Below are positions 36,425 to 48,863 of a stretch of 64,000 nucleotides of DNA, one piece after another (within the stretch, counting starts at the first letter, position 1; every line of letters begins with the position of its first letter). The DNA is from Nautilus pompilius. Lineage: Eukaryota > Mollusca > Cephalopoda > Nautilida > Nautilidae. The translations under genes were made by a program, and so were the position numbers. Below the pieces are notes generated by a model. It was not told where the DNA came from. It did no database searches and saw only the letters and a list, made by a program, of their open reading frames with translations. The stretch is from assembly GCA_018389105.1 (NCBI GenBank), contig JACATO010000680.1, positions 1,494,001 through 1,558,000 of the forward strand, read 5' to 3'.

Positions 36425-37240
36425 ATCACTGGCCAGAGACTTCTTGAAGCAGGTCAGTTGCAAATGGATCCAGTAGGTTTATATTGCTAAAAATTACAAT
36501 GTTGCACAGTCAGTCACACTAGCGCTAGACCAGTAATGTCAACAAAAAGACTGGCGGAGTTCTTTCCCATTGTACAGATGTTCCTGATAAGTGGATGATC
36601 AGAGAAATGGCCCTGGGAAATAGGCCACTTGTTGGCAGTCAGAGGGACTCAGGTGTCATGGTAAACCATCAAAAGCTGTCTTCACCATGCAGGATTATAC
36701 ACCAGATGTCCCCATCTCTGAGCAATCATCATTGCAATACTTGACTAACCTGGGCAAAGTTCAATATACTAGACAAAGGTTCAGTGGCTACAAATTATGT
36801 TTTCTGATGAAAGCCAGTTTAATTTGGATTTCTCTGCTGGTTAATTAAGAGCATTAATGATGTTACCAATGCTGTGCAGCATGATTCTTATGGTGTTGGC
36901 AATGTAATGATAAGTGGAGAAAATATGGCTAGTTAAAGGACTCCTCTCGTCATTGTTTATGGTTATCTGACTAGTCAAAGGTACCTGGATCAGATTGTGA
37001 GAGTAAGAGTCCTGTCTCTTCATCAACAACTGGCACCAGGGTTTATGTTCCAGAAAGTACAGGGTTAGGATTGTCTCTGTGTCCCTTAGGCTCCACAACA
37101 TGGCTACAATGGTCTGGCTAGCCACAACACCAGATCTTTTAGCCAATGAATATCTCTCATAAATGTGTAAAGCTCAGAAATCCTTCTGACCTAGGAGTGG
37201 CAAACAATACCAATAAGTCTTGAGCTTGCTTCATTCAATA
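36425..37240 (+). pseudogene. Degenerate Tc1-like transposase
   Basis: Pieces on the plus strand follow Tc1 order: a helix-turn-helix start (R-L-L-E-A-G-Q-L) near 36,440, an H-H-A-G-L-Y-T-R-C-P piece near 36,683, MFSDESQFNLDF with the first catalytic aspartate near 36,800, then G-N-L-T-S-Q-R-Y-L-D-Q-I-type and L-A-P-G-F-type pieces near 36,965-37,050. Stops and indels break it. The 101-codon minus-strand frame at 36,841-37,146 is its shadow. Confidence 0.6.
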
Positions 37241-37813
37241 CTACTATATCAATCAGCTTGTGATTTTCAGTGAAAATCATGGCATCATTGTTCCATGAAC
37301 ATGTAAATTCATGGGCTAATTTGGCAAAGGAATATACTGTTTTCTGTAATTTCTGATTGCCTTCCCTTCATAAGTGGAATTGAAAATACTGTCATGTTCC
37401 AATAGACCAATACACACCTGGAAAAAATCTAGCATTTCCTTCCTCAGTAAAAACATATACAGTTTATCATTACATGTTTACTAATAAACATGAAGATGGA
37501 GATTATATATTTAGTGATAAACATACTTTTTTGCAAGTTTACTGACAAAATACTGTTGGTATTTTGGTCCAAAGAATACAAATTCATTAATTGCATGAAA
37601 AAAATATTTGCTTTCCTAAAATTTAACAAAATATCCCCAAAAAAAAAATAAAATAAGAGAGTTAGGTTGGAAGGAAGATAACATTTAGACATGGCATACT
37701 CCAAATTAAAAAAAAAAAAAAAAAAACAGATGCAAGGGAAAAAGAAGGATTTTCTAGATACCATAAATGAAGCCAGCATAAAGAGAAAGAATCAATTTAC
37801 CACAACAACTCAC

Positions 37814-38950
37814 CAATACAACTTTCGTCTAACTCCACATAGTCACCACCATCTGAAGAAGTACACCGGCCTTCTACTGGCTCCTTTTTCATCACAGTAT
37901 AGTTCATTCTCTCAAAGTCTGAATGCTTCTGCATGGGCAAATTACTCTTTCCATTCTGAACACCATCAAGGTGAGGCACAGAATATGTAGCTGCATCATT
38001 TAAAAGTGAATGGTGTATAATAGTAGTTGGCACCTCAACCTGCCTTCCACATGGAACATTTCTTTGCAGTGGTTGATCCTTCTTTGGCCTGTCTTTCATG
38101 TGTAATTGAAGAGGAACTTTTGATGGTGGCATCTTCTGAATGTTCTTATTCTTGCTAGCATCTTGGGAGGATTGCTGCCTTTCATTTTGAACACTATCGT
38201 ACAAGTTACTAGAATGCTCAACTGAATCTGGTTTAGATTTAGATGCATCCTGGAAATATTTATGATTTTTATTTGAAATGGCATGGTACAAATGATTAGG
38301 ATGTTCTGATGCATTTATTTTATCTGAGCCGGATGTCAAAGTTATGGCATCACTAATCTCAGCATATAAATCTTTATTTTTTACAGTGGATGAGGAGGAA
38401 TGCAATTGTTGGCTAGTTTTTGGTGACAGCATTCTTTTGGGAATCATATCTTCATATGCATCATTAGCTAATGATCTCTGGTTTTTCTCAGAAACCACAT
38501 TAGAGTAAGCATTATTGTTATGATATATATGCCTATTATTTTCATCCGCAGAATATGCTTTATTTTTCTCCGAATCCAAAGATATGAGAGTCACAAAACT
38601 ACATTCCCCTTTGTTAGAAATATCCTGTTTTACATTTACATATGACAGTGCTGGTGATTTTGGCACTGTAGGTTTAGATTCTTTTGTCGGTGCATTATCA
38701 GGAAGATGTTTTGGTCCAGTGAATGATTTATACAGCTTAGAAACATTGCCATCTGGTTTTTGCACAAAGCACCCATTGCTGGATTTCTTAGCAATGGGCG
38801 GAATCAGAGGTTGCTGGTCTGGCAGAGCAGTTTCAGTTGGTAGGGGAGCAGGGTGATGAGAAAGTATATCAGTTTTCTTTAATAAAGTGGAGGATTCAGA
38901 ATGCATGATGTTTTTAATATCTTCATATGTTTGGTTTTTCTCCACTGCAC
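37814..38950 (-). CDS. PTPN12: PTP-PEST-like, large tail exon rich in phosphotyrosine docking motifs
   Basis: A 1,137-nt exon runs from CTCTCTACAG|GTGCAG to TATTG|GTGAGT and is open throughout (about 379 codons, phase 1 in, phase 1 out). It encodes the non-catalytic tail, which is hydrophilic and rich in Ser, Asn, Lys and Asp. A proline-rich stretch near its start (PAPLPTETALPDQQPLIPP) could bind SH3 domains. Tyrosines recur in short motifs: TYEDI, SYVNV, AYSNV, AYEDM, LYAEI, LYHAI, LYDSV, NYTVM and DYVEL. YVNV and YSNV fit the pY-x-N consensus of Grb2-type SH2 domains, and YEDM and YTVM fit the Y-x-x-M consensus of PI3-kinase p85. Three of the motifs sit in a loose tandem repeat of about 27 residues. 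Vertebrate tails of this group are instead dominated by PEST and proline-rich stretches. Confidence 0.85.
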
Positions 38951-40370
38951 CTGTAGAGAGATTGAAAAATCCAGCATAAACCCAACAAACACAATAAGAA
39001 AAGTCAGCAAGTCTGACAACTGGTTCCATCATAAAGATAAAGCAGGTACACCTTATTACACCATTCTGGCCTCTATACTATATTCTTGTTTCTCTTCTGT
39101 GCTAAAACAATGTTGCTTCTAAACTATAGCACTGTCACTTCTATTATTCCAGTCTTGAATATTCTACTAGAACCCGGGTTAAGAAAAGTAAGAAAAATCA
39201 CGAGTAACCTCAGAAAAACTCCAAGAAACAGAAAAGTGAGGGATCCCTGGTCGAACAACAAAGTTGCCTGGGAAGGTTACAAAATAAATTGCAGTTTCCT
39301 AATAACCCACTTATTCACTCACCAGAATCATGGAGGAAAATAAAACAGTTCTGTGTATCTTTGGCGAATATCGAATGAAATTTAAAAGCTTTAATTCAAA
39401 AATATTTAAAGGAAACTTTAACATCAAAATTGGAGTATTTCCACCATACATCCTCCAAAAAAAAACTAGTATTTTGTTCCAATGGAGCTTTCCACTCTTC
39501 CATTAATCTCAGCAAAGTCATTACAGATAATTAAAAAAACAACAACAAAAAACCTTGCTATTTTAGTTTTTTTTTTTTAAATTAGAGGGTAATTAGTGCA
39601 AACCCACCCTCTCCCCCCCACAGTAATGCAGAATCTACCTCAGCATCATTCTTGCCTCTTTGATACTACAAAATTCCCTTGCAAATGTAACCAATGCATT
39701 TTTGCAATTGGAAACCTTACCATTAGAGTTTCCTGATAATTATCTGCCCTTCTACCTAATGCATGTGCCACAATGAGCTGGTGTAAAAATGTCCAGTTTG
39801 TTTAATTTTTGAAAGTCTATCAAGTACTGGAATTCTCTCTCAAAACCCTGTTATCTGCTCTTTCTTGTTAATGGAAATGCATTGTCTCATCAAAAAGACG
39901 ACATAAAAAATCTGATGGAGGTGTAAACCAATGTGACATTGTTATCACTTGAAAATTTTTTAAAATTATATAACCAGCAAGTTGTTTTTTTATTATGAAA
40001 GTTAAATTTAGTTCATAACAAAATCATTATGTCTTCATGTTCATCCAATATAATTTCTCACTAATTTAAATACTTATAGTTCATGTTACCCTCTTTTTTT
40101 TATAAATGCTAAGGGATCTCATTACTGATGACTGTTGCTGCTTTGTTTGGCAGATGAAAATGGCTCCTAGAAACAAAATCCCAAATATAAAAATGTTATC
40201 ATCCCTTATTTCTCTGTAAAAAGCTGGTTACTCCCAATAGAAAATTGTAGGGAGTTTGAATTACACAGGGTGGTATACAAATATACATTTATAAAATAAA
40301 GTCAACTGCCTGTCATGAACTGAACAGGCCAAAGAAGAAGAAGAAAAAAAAATCCTTTTCTAACCTGCTG
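38951..40370. other. Intronic sequence
   Basis: Phosphatase intron. No feature recognised apart from homopolymer runs. Confidence 0.4.
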
Positions 40371-40374
40371 ACCA

Positions 40375-41105
40375 CAATTCCTCCGCAACAGTCAGACTGT
40401 TAAGAGAGGTTGGAGATTGACTGGCCAACTAGCAGCTAGAGAACTCTCACGTAGATGGGGTAACAAGAAACCGAGCAGCAGGACTGAGATAAACAACATC
40501 AGGACTGCACCCTGGAACAATGGTGCCAAGTATTGTGATCAGATGAGAGGAGGTTTGAAAAGTTTGGTTCTAAGTAATGACAGAAGGTTGTTTCACTGGT
40601 GATTTGATAAAAATTTATGGGAATCTCACAGAAGGAAGATTTCATGACATTCTGTGAGGCCATGCAATTCCATCAGAGCACTGTTTCAGAAATGATAAGT
40701 TTATACTTCAACAAGATGATCTAATAAGCACAGCAAGCTCAATACACTATCTTGCTACAAAAAAATCAGAACTTCTTAAAACTGTGGTTTGGCCCCCTCA
40801 ATCTCCAGATCTGAACCCAAGCAAACTGGTGCAAGTTGAATTAAACTGAAGAATCAAGGAAAAAGGTCCAACCAAGGTCAATAAATTATGGATCTACTTG
40901 CAAGAGGAATGGAGGCTTAATTGCAAAGCAGTATATCGAAAACCCATTGGACAGGATGGCCAAAATGTGTGCAGTATTATTTTCATGAAAAGTGGTTATT
41001 TTGATAAAAAGAAAGCTCAGGGAAAACAACATTACAATGAATGGTTTTTATATCCTGATGATTTTCTTCTTTTTCTTGCTGGAATAATGTATTTCCATTC
41101 ATAAT
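40375..41105 (+). pseudogene. Degenerate Tc1-like transposase, second subfamily
   Basis: The plus strand shows F-I-L-Q-Q-D-D around the second catalytic aspartate near 40,705, then VVWPPQSPDLNPSKL near 40,785-40,830 (the D-L-N-P box, but with S-K instead of I-E, so the third catalytic residue is lost), then K-L-W-I-Y-L-Q-E-E-W near 40,885. A helix-turn-helix-like G-Q-L-A-A-R-E-L-S piece lies near 40,425. In-frame stops separate the pieces. Confidence 0.6.
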
Positions 41106-42036
41106 AGCAATGTGTGGCTATGTGAAATACTGATCCCTTTTATATATTGCCCCTTTTATATTTGTTTAACAAATAGTTGTTGGTAAATCCCTCTAATTAA
41201 CCAATCAAGCATTAGCTCATAACAGGACTTGGAATGCTAGACTTGGGGGCAGCAGGAGTTGCATGACAACAGCCAGCATGTGCATGCTAATTTTGGATGC
41301 CTTATCCTGTTTCTGATTAGGATGGAAGAAAGAAAAAAAAAAGCCTAATCCACACTTGTCAGGGAAGCCATCTTAATGAATGCTGTGTGCTACCATATGA
41401 CATAACATGCAATGTTCAGTTCCACAGTTCTACTATGCAAACATTTTAAAATAAAAAAAAAAAATTTTTTTTAATGAAGTAATATTTTTTTTTTTTGGAG
41501 ATTAGCCTGTTTATAAACAGATGTAATTCACTACATAACTAAAACATTAAAATATAATTTACATATATTAACTTCAAAAGAATTTTAGCAATTATAAACT
41601 ATGGATACTTTTTTAAACATGTAATGGGTGATACCGTAGCTCTCCTGTCAAGAAAACCACAAACAGCTTTGCTATGTGATGTCTGTATAGGTTCTGACAT
41701 CATGTCACTCACTACCATTTCTACTCACACAGTGATAAAAAAAAAAAGCTAAAACACACAAGATGGGCTGGGTTCAGGAACCCTGACATGACATGATAAT
41801 TTATAATTAGCAATTTTAGCTTAGCTGTGTGTGTGGAGGGACCTTCAGTTAACCTTTAATGCACAGTGCATGTTCTTAGCAAGCTGATTCAAAAATGGGT
41901 CAATTGTTTCCAGTGTTTACCAACAGATGTTTGTTTTTAAAAAAAAGACCTTGGGGGAAAAAAATAAAAGTTTTCACAATTTCCTGTAGCATCAGTTTTA
42001 AACAGCAGGGTAACAAGACATCTGTCTAATACTTAC

Positions 42037-42070
42037 TGCTGACATTGTCACTGTTGATATAATCTTCATC
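42037..42070 (-). CDS. PTPN12: PTP-PEST-like, short exon after the catalytic domain
   Basis: A 34-nt exon between a polypyrimidine tract ending TTTGAAG and |GTAAGTATT encodes DEDYINSDNVS plus one base. It enters in phase 0 from the 46.2-kb exon and leaves in phase 1 into the large tail exon, giving DNVSSAVEKN across the junction. It carries one more tyrosine motif of the Y-x-N type (YINS). Confidence 0.7.
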
Positions 42071-42529
42071 CTTCAAAAAAAAAAAAGAAAACAGCCAACA
42101 ATCAGCTAATATGCTAGTATTAAGTTTCTTTTTCTGCCTTGCGAGTAACTGGCATTGGTGTCTAATGTAAAGTATCCCCGTATCACTAACATCCTTTCCA
42201 TCAGCTTAGTGTAATTAAAGACTCTTCTGTAGAGACTGGTGTAAGGTACAACATAAATGCTGTACTAATAATTATTTCTTTTAAACATATTCAAGCTCCA
42301 ATATATATTATTCTCTTTCTTAATTAACTAGTATAGGCATGCTATTGACCTCAAACTTCTTATGTCAATCTCCTGAATATCAGTGGACTATAATGCAGTA
42401 CTACTATAAGAGATTTTAAAAATAGCTTATCCCCCATTTAAGTGGCTCCCTTTTGTATGGTGAGCTACATTCCTTTATTTCACTATGATATTGCATCATA
42501 ACAGACTTTCCAAGCGAATCAAAACTACT

Positions 42530-42607
42530 AGGGACATTCAAACGAAACCAGAGGCTAGATACTATAATGGCAATGCTACTTTAGTCAAGTTTTATCTGAC
42601 TGTCCCT
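42530..42607. mobile_element. Tiny palindromic MITE, copy B
   Basis: About 78 bp, starting GGGACATTCAAACGAAACC and ending with a diverged inverted form (AAGTTTTATCTGACTGTCCC). Same family and length as the copy at 31.8 kb. Confidence 0.5.
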
Positions 42608-42997
42608 GGTATGATTTTATACTTGTTCCTAAACATGACTACCGTCCATCTATAAGAACTGGCAAATCTTAAAGAAATAATTATCCTATAAAAATATAAA
42701 CGGTAATTTTGAACCCTAGAGTCAAAAGGTTACAGGAGCAGAAAGTTGGTACAACTTACACAGGTCCTTTTTCACCAGAAATCTATTTCTTTGACTAACT
42801 GATATGGTAAAACATTTCAGGCAGATAAGCCACCATTACTGAAAAACAAATACAAGTCTTTTCTAATGTGTAATCAACAATGCTTTTTATTTATCTTACA
42901 GTGGTGATGTATATTAGTGTTGTGTCAAGAAGTGGTAATAACTATGGACTAATCAGTAAGATATCTCACACTCCATACATAAATTTATATTAGTATG

Positions 42998-44420
42998 TAC
43001 GAGGTCTGTCCAAAAAGAAACCGAACTTTTAAAACAGTGCGCCAACAAGCCGGCGCAGCGTGCTCGCGACTGCAGTGCTGTGTATCGGTGACTTTGACCT
43101 TCAGTCTAATAATAGCCGCATCACACCACGTCAGTTAGTCATCGATCTACACGCGCTAGAGTGAATGCATGTTTAGTGCACTTGGCGATTTGTCGCAAGT
43201 TGAACAATGAAGGAACTTGAAGAGCAACGTGTTTGCATGAAACTCTGTTTCAAATTGGTAATGTAACAGGCCTATGGGGAGGATTGTTTGAGCCGTACAC
43301 AATGTCACGAGTGGTACCAGTGTTTCAAATTGGGAAGAACATCCACCGAAGACAATCCCAACAGCAAATCCAGAGAGTAGGGCGGCTGGAGGATGAGAGT
43401 CATCTTGTGCTTTTCAAAAAAGTCACAAATAAGGAGTGACGTGTGAGCAGGTGCGTTGTCATGGTACAGCATCCAGGTTTTGTGTTTCCATGCCTCAGGC
43501 CATTTCCTTCACACTGCCTCTCTCAACTGCCTCAGGACATCCAGGTAAAACTCTGTATTGATCGTCTGACCACGTGGAATAAATTCATGATGAACGACGC
43601 CCTTCCAATCAAAAAAGACAATCAACATCACCTTCACATTTGAGCAACTCTGACGTGCTTTTTCGGTCATGGCAACAATGATCCAACCCACTTCAATGAC
43701 TGCCTTTTTGTTTTGACATTGTAGCCATACACGTTTCATCACCTGTTATGATACTTTTCAGAAAGCTTTCATCAGCATTCAAACGATCAAAGAGCTCTTG
43801 ACTGACTGTGACTTGGTTCTCTTTTTGTTCATCTGTCAGCAGATGTAGCGCAAATTTTGCGGCTACATGATGCATGTTCAATTTTTCTTTTCAAATCATG
43901 TGGCACGAACCTTTACAGATACCTACTTCTTCAGAAAATTCACGGACAGTCAGGCGACGATTTCCATGGATCACAGAACACACTTTTACAATGTGATTAT
44001 CATCTGTTGTCGTGGAAGGCCATCCAGATTTGGGATTGTCTTCGGTGGATGTTCTTCCCAATTTGAAATGCTGGTACCACTCGTGTCATTGTGTACAGCT
44101 CAAACAATCCTACCCATACGCCTGTTGCAACATTATAAAAGTCTCTGTAAATGTTTTTCCCAATTTGAAATAGAGTTTCACACAAACACATTGCTCTTCA
44201 AGATCCTTCATTGTTCAACTTGCGACAAATCGCCAAGTGCACTAAACATGCATTCACTCTAGCGCGTGTAGATCGATGACTAACTGACGTGGTGTGATGC
44301 GGCTATTATTAGACTGAAGGTCAAAGTCACCAATACACAGCACTGTAGTCGTAAGCATGCTGTGCCAGCTGGTTGGCGCACTGTTTTAAAAGTTCGGTTT
44401 CTTTTTGGACAGACCTTGTA
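42998..44420 (-). mobile_element. Mariner element with about 0.37-kb inverted arms
   Basis: The element (43,000-44,418, 1,419 bp, flanked by TA) has ends that read CGAGGTCTGTCCAAAAAG on the left and, inverted, CAAGGTCTGTCCAAAAAG on the right. The inverted identity does not stop after the roughly 30 bp usual for mariner. It continues through 43,360 on the left and back to 44,031 on the right, with one deletion of about 27 bp in the left arm. The arms therefore include the 5' UTR and the first roughly 60 codons of the transposase. Between the arms lies the rest of the transposase, up to the third catalytic box. The real 3' end of the element has been replaced by an inverted copy of its 5' end. 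Confidence 0.85.
43361..44211 (-). pseudogene. Mariner transposase, broken
   Basis: The minus-strand start at 44,209-44,211 reads MKDLEEQCVCVKLYFKLGKT, the usual mariner opening. In-frame TAG and TGA stops follow within about 50 codons, and further frame changes occur. Recognisable pieces are ITGDET with the first catalytic aspartate near 43,745, IVFFDWKGVVHHEFIPRG near 43,610, a Y-H-D-N-A-P-A-H box near 43,465 and P-Y-S-L-D-L near 43,375 with the third aspartate (DD34D class). The frame then runs into the inverted 5' copy at 43,360, so the normal C-terminus is absent. The element cannot make its own transposase. Confidence 0.8.
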
Positions 44421-44579
44421 TATATAATATAATGAAGCACATTAAAAACACACCAATTCAAAAGTGAAATCATTTGACATATACATTTGGTCAAGGAAAT
44501 GTAAGCTTACTGTCAAAATTAATTGCCATGGTCCTTTGGTGTCTGCCATAAGTATTGATGATGTAATTAAATGATGTTG

Positions 44580-45390
44580 TGCCCTGAGCAGCATATAGGT
44601 TGGAAAGGTAAAGCCCAGTCAATCATGTTTTGAAACATGCTTCTGAACACAATTCCATCCACCATGTCGAGATTAACAGCAAAATAATGGAAAGGGCAGC
44701 AGGCATGACTCAAGATGCCATGATAATGTAATCTGTTGCACAATTAAACTGCCAACACAGCACTATAGTGAGGTTAATGCAACAAGTGCAGCATACGGAG
44801 ACTACTAATGATTTCCAAAGACCAGATCAGATTTGTGTCACCACACCTAGACAGGGCAATCATCTCCGATAACTGTTCCTGTCCTCTAGAAGAGTTCATT
44901 ATCACAATTAAACAACATTGTTGTGTTGCCAGAATTAGCATAAGACATTCAGACATAACAGTGCAATACCCATTCAACATCATTAACTGTGACTCAAAGA
45001 GACCAACAACTATGGACACTGAACCAGGCTACACTGTGGTGAGACATTCTTTTTTCAAATAAATTGAGATTTCACTTAAGGAATGCTGATGGACAACTGA
45101 GGGTATGGCATAGACAAGGCAAACAAACAGTGGAATAATGTGTTTTCTGCAGAATTACTATTGTGTACTTTAGACTGACAGACAATAGATGAATCCTCTG
45201 CAGTGCCAGTGGTTTAGCCGCAAGCTTTGATATAGTAGGTTCTTTTCTGTGCACACTAGCATTGTTTTGGGGAACATTTCTGCTTTCTCATAATAGCTTT
45301 GAGGTTCCTCTGTTTGTGTGGGCTGTATGCCCATTTAGGCAGTTGCAAGTGCCACTATGAGGCTCTCACATGCACAGAGAGAAAGAAAGA
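44580..45390 (+). pseudogene. Degenerate Tc1-like transposase, N-terminal half
   Basis: The plus strand near 44,690-44,850 reads MERAAGMTQDAMIM, then STIVRLMQQVQHTETTNDFQ, then VTTPRQGNHLR, the paired-like DNA-binding region of MosqTc1-type Tc1 transposases (the R-P-R-S-G-R-P-R-V-T-T-P hinge is eroded). A further L-R-N-A-D-G-Q-L-R-V-W piece lies near 45,075. It starts about 160 bp from the right end of the mariner element. Confidence 0.5.
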
Positions 45391-46165
45391 GATGCTAACT
45401 ATTTTTAAGATAAGAAAACTTAAATAAGTAATTGTCTGAAACAGATTTATCAGTGAATTACTGCACATTTTTTCAGTCATGAAAATATTAACCAGCAATA
45501 TTTAAAAATCTTTTAAGGTTAAAAACAAAATTCTAATTCAAAATGTTTCTTAGATTTAGATTTGTAAGTTGATATTCATTTGCTACACTGTAATGGAGCC
45601 ATTATGACAGAGGAAGCATGAACTTTGCATTACCATAGTGCATTCACATAAGTATGGTATTATATGGTTTTATATATTTCTCTTATCCATAATTTTCTTG
45701 TTTTTCTTCCAAATACCTTCACAAGAGGATGCAGTCATAAGAACATTTATCTATCTATTTTAGCTCTAAATATTTCAAACGGTAAAATATGCCTCTTACA
45801 TTGGCATTCAAACCAAACTAAAAACAACAAACAATTCTTCCAATTCCAATAAACAACTAAGGAGAAAACTGTGCTAAAGTATTTTTTTTTTTGCACATCT
45901 TTGCAACTTTTCTTCTAAGTTTCTTTGAAATTCCAGATTAAAATTTTTTCTTAGAAAACTTCTTTAGAAACTGAGAAAATTCTTTACGCAGTCAACGTGT
46001 AGCAACAGTTTTCCCAGTGTGTCAAGCGATCTTAAAGAAGTGGACCTTGAGAAATTCTACTGGCTTTTGTGCTTACAGTATTTTGGAAAGTTCAAAGTAA
46101 ATCTGTGAAAAAATTCAAACAACTCCCCCCCCCTTCACCAAACCAGCAAATAACTTCAAATATAC
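45391..46165. other. Intronic sequence
   Basis: Phosphatase intron. Nothing recognised. Confidence 0.4.
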
Positions 46166-46273
46166 CTTGTTTTCAGTAGCCATGGTAAAGTTCTCGTAGA
46201 CCACTCCATGAACATTCTTCAGATAGTCTCTAAATATTTGCTGTACAACATAATGTACAAGAGTGTATTGGTC
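46166..46273 (-). CDS. PTPN12: PTP-PEST-like, last catalytic-domain exon
   Basis: A 108-nt exon (36 codons, phase 0 both sides) between TTTCTCTCTTTAG and AAG|GTATAT. It begins DQYTLVHYVVQQIF, the C-terminal helix of the phosphatase domain that follows the Q-loop, and continues NVHGVVYENFTMATENK. VYENF is another Y-x-N-type tyrosine just outside the domain. Confidence 0.85.
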
Positions 46274-47781
46274 CTAAAGAGAGAAACAGAGAAAGTAAAT
46301 ATAAAGTTTTTACATTCATTCCTTTTTAATAACTTGAAAGCAGAAATTAGAAGTTCTAAAGTAGCCTGTGGTCAATAAGAACCAAAAAGCTGTCATTGCT
46401 AGCCATGAATTCAAATTTCTTGTAGAGTCAGCAAATAGACTAAGAGAGGGGAAATAATTGGTTTGTACAGGTTGAATAGGACAAAATCAGTTGTAATGCG
46501 GTAGATAGGGTGTCCATCCCTAATGGAAGCCCTAATCACTACTTATACTTAAAGAAAAACAAAATTAAATATGGATGTGTTGAGAATGGCAGACAGAAAA
46601 GAATACAAAATGCCTAAAACTCTAAAGTCAAAAATAAAAGAATAAATTTTGAGAATTTTCATTTGGAATTTTAAAATCCTCAATGATGGTGGGCAGTCTC
46701 ACGTGTGAGGATAGATTCCCACTCAGCCAAAACATCCTGCAAATCTACCACAGGACTCATTTCAATCTTTCCTTTGGTTTGTTCAATAAAGAAAAGTATC
46801 AGTTTATTCAAGCTTTTTTCATTCAAATAGTTGAATATTTTCTTATGGATGCTTAATCTTATAGTAGTTTTCTTTAGTTAATTTTTTTTAAAAATCTACT
46901 TTCCATTTTATTTGTACTTCGACAATGTTTACACTAAGTGCCCTCTTTTTTTTATAAAATCCAGAAATCTTATGCAAATTACAAAATATTGTGTAATTAA
47001 TTGTAAAAAAATTGTTAAAAAATTTATGTATGGCAGTTTGAAATCATTCCAAAATCTACCCATGCTCTGTAAATATTTTTTACCTCCATTATTTTCTGAC
47101 TTATTGCTCAGTAAATGAAGTATTGAGATTAATCTTACATTCTCCATAAGCACACTCAGGTGATTCACTGTAGTTTGTTGTTTTCTTTGGTTTTCCCAGC
47201 CATTTATGTTACTACTTCTATGAAAACATGATTGCAGGTACCAGTGACAATTAATCATTTCTTAAGTACTGTTACCACTAAAGATCCAGTTTCTGTAATG
47301 CCATTCAAGAGAAAGATGGCTATTTCTGAAATGCCCAAGTATGCTATTATCTTTCCCTAAATTAAGGAACTCTTCTATGTTAAAGATTATGCTGAACTTT
47401 CCTGGCATCTACTCCCAGATTCACCCATTAACAACACTATGTTGTTTGCCTGAATTATGGAGGAAACTAAAAACAGTATTTTTGCACAATTTTCTGATAA
47501 AGGCAGAATAGATTTATCTCTTGCAATTTACTCTTCCTTATCTTACAAGGTCTTCTCAAAGTTGCCATGGTCACATAAGAAACCTTTCCATTCTCTTCTC
47601 AAAAAAAAAAAAGAAATCCAACTAAAAACCATCCATCATTTTATATAAAGTTGCTTCTCATAATTGGAACTTGTAAAAGACAGCTTTAAAATTTAAAAAG
47701 AATTTAACTCGTACACACTCATACATCACAATGTAAAATATCCCATGCTTGTGTGAAAGATCATCTACTACTACTACTTAC
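46274..47781. other. Intronic sequence
   Basis: Phosphatase intron. Nothing recognised beyond low-complexity A/T runs. Confidence 0.4.
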
Positions 47782-47859
47782 TGGAGTTTGTACCATAGAC
47801 TGCCTTTGTTTCCTCATTTCTTTCATGATTTCATACAAACTGAAGTTCATATTCAATTT
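47782..47859 (-). CDS. PTPN12: PTP-PEST-like, catalytic exon with Q-loop
   Basis: A 78-nt exon (26 codons, phase 0 both sides) between TATTATTTTCAG and CCA|GTAAGT. It contains NFSLYEIMKEMRKQRQSMVQ followed by T-P, matching the E-F-N-V-F-N-L-I-Q-E-M-R-x-Q-R-x-x-x-V-Q-T stretch of PTPN12-group enzymes, and it carries the conserved Q-loop glutamine. Confidence 0.85.
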
Positions 47860-48060
47860 CTGAAAATAATAGAAATAATAGAGATGGAAAAGTAAGATAA
47901 AAAAACATTCTGTTAGATTATCTTAACACCGTCAAAGCCAGTAACATAAAAAAAGAGAATAAATTATTGAAGAACAAGGAAGGAAAAAAATAATAGAGTT
48001 TCTTAACAAGGAAGTAAAAACAAGAAATCAAATTTACATAGCTGGGATAGATAACTAATA

Positions 48061-48121
48061 GGTACATTCAAATGAAACCTGGCTGACGACCATTATGATG
48101 ATGCTTCATGAATTTTACCTG
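48061..48121. mobile_element. Tiny palindromic MITE, copy C (degraded)
   Basis: The left end GGTACATTCAAATGAAACC is well kept. The right end is only weakly complementary. Confidence 0.35.
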
Positions 48122-48863
48122 TAATTGCCTAATGTAAAACAAAAATAGCTTTCCAATAAATAATTATAAAAAATAAAGATAGCCCGTTTCATCTTTTTTT
48201 CCTTGTTACATTTATAACTAAAGAGCTATGACATAAGATAAGCTACTGTCGACGAAAAAAATATTTCTGTTGTAACTGGATATGTTCCACTGAAACATGG
48301 TTTGTATATAAATGATACTACCATATTTGACATTTCAAAATCTAAACTAAATTAACTTCCTGCCACAAAGTTGGCAAAATGTGTGCAATGTCACAGAGAT
48401 CCCTTGGTTGGAACTTTAAATATGACTCGCTGTTGCTGAATTAAATTTCTTTTTAACAGAATTTTATTTCATTACCACATGGATGTAGGAAGCAGTCATG
48501 ACTTATATAAGTCCTGCCACAACAAATGCATATCAATATAATTTTTAAATCTGTTTATACCATCCCTAGCATCTACCAAAGTAAAATGTTTATTTTTACT
48601 ACAACTTTAATATTTAACAAAATACAATTTTGGGGGGGTGGGGTGGGGGGATAATTATCAGATTGTATTCATTCATTAAACAATAGACAGATTATTCTCC
48701 TCCTACCAGGGAGTGGATGCCTCTTTACAAAGAACTTTCCATCTATTTCTCACACACGTAATTTCTAAAGTCATGTGGTTACACCAGCGGCCTCCTAAGG
48801 TTAGAGAGCCCCAAGTTATTTTCCCATAAGAACGGCTCAGATTAGCGAACCTCGCAGGCAGAG

